Below, in pieces: positions 62,018 through 64,000 of a DNA stretch of 64,000 bases; the stretch's first letter is position 1, and each line of letters begins with the position of its first letter. The stretch comes from Corynebacterium kalidii (GTDB lineage Bacteria; Actinomycetota; Actinomycetes; Mycobacteriales; Mycobacteriaceae): positions 32,771 through 96,770 of the forward strand of contig NZ_JALIEA010000010.1 of assembly GCF_022869005.1 (NCBI RefSeq), given 5' to 3'. Below the pieces are notes generated by a model. The model was not told the origin of the DNA, ran no database searches, and worked only from the letters and a program-made list of their open reading frames with translations. Both the position numbers and the translations under genes were made by a program.

Positions 62018-62132
62018 CCAACATCAATGTGGGCGAGGAATTGCAGTCTGAACTGCGGGGTTAAGGAACTTCACGGGCCTAAAAGTGGTACCAGTATACC
62101 TTTCAGGAGCAAAGCACGGTAGATTGGTGACC

Positions 62133-62585
62133 ATGACCGCTACCCCGTCTGAAGTCGCGAAGCGCCTGCGACCCGTCGTCACACGGATGTACCTGCTGTA
62201 CTTCCGCCAGACGACGCAGTCCAGCATCAGTACCGCGCAGCTCTCCATCATGATGAACCTGCAGACCCACGGAGCACTGCGCATCAGCCAGATCGCCGAC
62301 CTCGAGTCGATCCGGATGCCCACCGCGTCGAACGCGATCAACCACCTCGAGTCGCTGGGCCTGGTGTCCCGCGTCCGCGACGTGAGCGACCGCCGCGGAG
62401 TCCGGGTGAAGCTCACGGACGTCGGCCGGACCGAGCTCGCCCGCATCGGCGAGGAGCGCGACAAGCAGATGGCGAACATCCTCTCCGTCCTCGACGCGGA
62501 GCAGCTGGAGCGGGTGGAGGAGTTCATCCCCACCCTCGAGGCCGGCATGGAGGTCTTTGACTCCCGTCGTATGGGGGAGAAGTAG
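62133..62585 (+). CDS. MarR-family regulator (cell-envelope/stress type)
   Basis: The product has 150 residues. The winged-helix core is STAQLSIMMNLQTHGALRISQIADLESIRMPTASNAINHLESLGLVSRVRDVSDRRGVRVKLTDVGRTELARIG. TAGATT (62120-62125) is 7 nt before the ATG (leaderless). It forms a unit with the universal stress protein 3 nt downstream. Its position beside ino1 and a usp gene recalls the corynebacterial MalR locus; orthology is likely but not proven here. An imperfect palindrome lies at 62083-62103. Confidence 0.9.
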   Translation: MTATPSEVAKRLRPVVTRMYLLYFRQTTQSSISTAQLSIMMNLQTHGALRISQIADLESIRMPTASNAINHLESLGLVSRVRDVSDRRGVRVKLTDVGRTELARIGEERDKQMANILSVLDAEQLERVEEFIPTLEAGMEVFDSRRMGEK

Positions 62586-62588
62586 CCG

Positions 62589-63530
62589 GTGACACCGCTA
62601 CGGGTGCTCCTGGCCTGGCGGCCTGACGGAGACTCCGGAGGCGCCGGGGCCGACACCGCGGCCTTCGTCTCCTGGCTGGCCAGGACAGCGGAGATCAACG
62701 TCAAACCGGTCACCGTCATCCCCCGTATCTGGCCCGAGGGCGTCGGCCGGGACGAGGTCCCCGACGCCGCCGCACAGCGCTTCGAGGCCTGGGCCGCGGC
62801 CGAGTCGACCGCCTGCCACGCCGCGGCGCGCACCGCCCTCACCGACGCCGGTGTCCCGGAGTCGATGATCGACGACAGCGACGAACTGCTCCACAGCCAC
62901 TCGGAGACGACGGCGCTGATCCGTTCCGCCGAGGAGTTCGGGGCCGACGTCATCGTCGTCGGGTCCCGCTTCGGTACCTCCGGCGGGCCCGTCGGACGCT
63001 TCCGGGCGGGCTCCACCGCCGACGCCCTCCTGCACTGTGCACCCCTGCCCGTGGTCACCGTGCCCCGCAGCCCGACCCTGTCGAAACACGGCGTCACCCG
63101 GGTCAGCTGCGCCTACGTCGACAACGAGCAGTCGCACCAGGCGCTGCGCAAGGCCGCGGACCTGGCGTCCCGCTGGGACGTGCCGCTCCGCCTCGTCGCC
63201 TTCAGCCCCACCGGCGCGTCGATGTACCCCACCCTCACACCGTTCCCCGACGCCGCCGAAGCCGATGAACGGTGGCGCGGGCAGGCCCTCGGCATCCTCG
63301 CACGGGGCCGCGAACGCGCCGAGGAGCGGCACCGGGACCTGCGTGTCGAGACCGAGGTCGGCTCTGGACCGGGGTGGAGCGGTGCGATGGACGACGTCCA
63401 CTGGAAGAAGGGGGAGTTGCTGGTCGTCGGGTCCTCCGTCCTCGGCGCCTTCAACCGGGTCTTCATCGGCCCGTCCACCAACCAGCTCCTGGCGCACTCG
63501 CCGGCTCCGGTGCTCGTCAGTCCCGTCTGA
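62589..63530 (+). CDS. Universal stress protein with two Usp domains
   Basis: The 313-residue protein has two tandem Usp folds. Domain 1 (1-155) begins TPLRVLLAWRPDGDSGGAGADTAAF and ends with the nucleotide-binding-like VVGSRFGTSGGPVGRFRAGSTADALLHCAPLPVVTVP. Domain 2 (165-313) ends VVGSSVLGAFNRVFIGPSTNQLLAHSPAPVLVSPV. It starts at GTG 62589, 3 nt after the MarR stop, so the two are co-expressed. A cytoplasmic stress-response role is expected; the partner is unknown. Confidence 0.9.
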   Translation: MTPLRVLLAWRPDGDSGGAGADTAAFVSWLARTAEINVKPVTVIPRIWPEGVGRDEVPDAAAQRFEAWAAAESTACHAAARTALTDAGVPESMIDDSDELLHSHSETTALIRSAEEFGADVIVVGSRFGTSGGPVGRFRAGSTADALLHCAPLPVVTVPRSPTLSKHGVTRVSCAYVDNEQSHQALRKAADLASRWDVPLRLVAFSPTGASMYPTLTPFPDAAEADERWRGQALGILARGRERAEERHRDLRVETEVGSGPGWSGAMDDVHWKKGELLVVGSSVLGAFNRVFIGPSTNQLLAHSPAPVLVSPV

Positions 63531-63581
63531 CGTACAGCGGTAGCCGGAGGCACCGGTCCACGGGCTAGACTCGGAGGCATC

Positions 63582-63929
63582 ATGTCCGATCAGTCCAGCA
63601 GTGCAGAGCTCCCCGACCCGCTCGACCGTCTCGAAGCGCTCGACCGGCGTACGTCGGTCCGTCAGGCCTGGCAGTTGGCCGTCGGGTTCCCCGTGGTCAC
63701 GATCGTCGTCTGGTTCCTCCTCGACCTGACGTGGGGGGACACCGCGGCGACACGGATCATCCCCACCGTGGTCGCGATGTGCGGCCCCGTCACCGCGGGC
63801 CTGGTCGTGCTGCGCAAGTGGCGCCGCTACCAGTGGTGGCAGCCGTTCATGGGGGCCCTGTGGTGGCTGATCCCCTTCTTCCTGATCATCTTCACCACAT
63901 TGCCCGTCCCGCTCATCGCCGGGCACTGA
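63582..63929 (+). CDS. Small membrane protein, 115 residues
   Basis: It has three hydrophobic segments (AVGFPVVTIVVWFLLDLTW, IIPTVVAMCGPVTAGLVVL, WWLIPFFLIIFTTLPVPLIAG) with a basic, Trp-rich loop (RKWRRYQWWQPFMG). No family is recognised. A TAGACT hexamer lies 10 nt upstream and GGAGG about 5 nt upstream of the ATG. The remaining 70 bp of the window after it show no feature. Confidence 0.75.
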   Translation: MSDQSSSAELPDPLDRLEALDRRTSVRQAWQLAVGFPVVTIVVWFLLDLTWGDTAATRIIPTVVAMCGPVTAGLVVLRKWRRYQWWQPFMGALWWLIPFFLIIFTTLPVPLIAGH

Positions 63930-64000
63930 CCCGCGTCCCTGCGGCACCCGACCGATCCGCCCCATCCGCCCCCATCGGCCCCCATGTCGGATTGTCGCCG

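Overview
The window is about 64 kb of high-GC DNA. It carries the signature genes of a mycolic-acid-type actinobacterium, most likely a high-GC Corynebacterium. The diagnostic set is Wzm/Wzt galactan export, GlfT1 galactofuranosyltransferase, DprE1/DprE2 decaprenyl-phosphoryl-arabinose synthesis, GtrA proteins, Lsr2, and the ponA - DUF5318 / ino1 / rpsF-ssb-rplI-dnaB neighbourhood that in Mycobacterium lies near the replication origin. No rRNA, tRNA, CRISPR array or complete insertion sequence was seen.

Layout. 1-9.1 kb: end of wzm, wzt, then a regulator/hydrolase pair, an SDR, lsr2, hemH, a stand-alone IS630-type helix-turn-helix protein, a MarR regulator and an SDR-DUF2867 protein, and finally glfT1, so the galactan genes are split by an unrelated block. 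9.2-18.6 kb: two overlapping gtrA genes, five genes of unknown function (including a 1023-residue alpha-helical repeat protein), then dprE1-dprE2. 18.6-25 kb: a Fic protein, an old yellow enzyme, a CsoR-type copper operator with copZ-copA, and a secreted lipase. 25.2-31.7 kb: a TetR-controlled catabolic operon (SDR, MFS, acyl-CoA ligase, SDR, thiolase) using 4-nt GTGA/ATGA overlaps. 31.7-37.4 kb: anion permease, glycerate kinase, a secreted protein with an Asp/Trp tail, and a two-component system. The promoters at the start and in the middle of this block share 11-bp-spaced TTCAT-type direct repeats.

37.4-42 kb: a GH3 beta-glucosidase whose 3' end is duplicated as a 128-bp direct repeat around an 897-bp module with a small secreted protein, then a secreted lipase. 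42-53 kb: gluconate kinase/permease, a FUSC protein, an Ltp-domain protein, a DHA2 efflux pump, PspA, an alcohol dehydrogenase, thioredoxin, a DUF4442 protein, an SDR and a crcB pair. 53-54.2 kb: yceI and a divergent marR sharing a perfect operator. 54.2-62 kb: dnaB, a 650-bp non-coding stretch with a dense DnaA-box cluster, rplI-ssb-rpsF, a class A penicillin-binding protein, a DUF5318 protein and ino1. 62-64 kb: a MarR regulator, a universal stress protein and a small membrane protein.

A recurrent feature is a TANNNT-like -10 hexamer placed 6-8 nt before the ATG with no Shine-Dalgarno. This indicates widespread leaderless transcription, and I used it to choose several starts. The points most worth a second look are the two-component/acidic-protein/glycerate regulon, the module in the beta-glucosidase 3' end together with a ~95-bp repeat found at two loci, and the DnaA-box cluster upstream of dnaB. 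All assignments come from reading the sequence; no database search was run.
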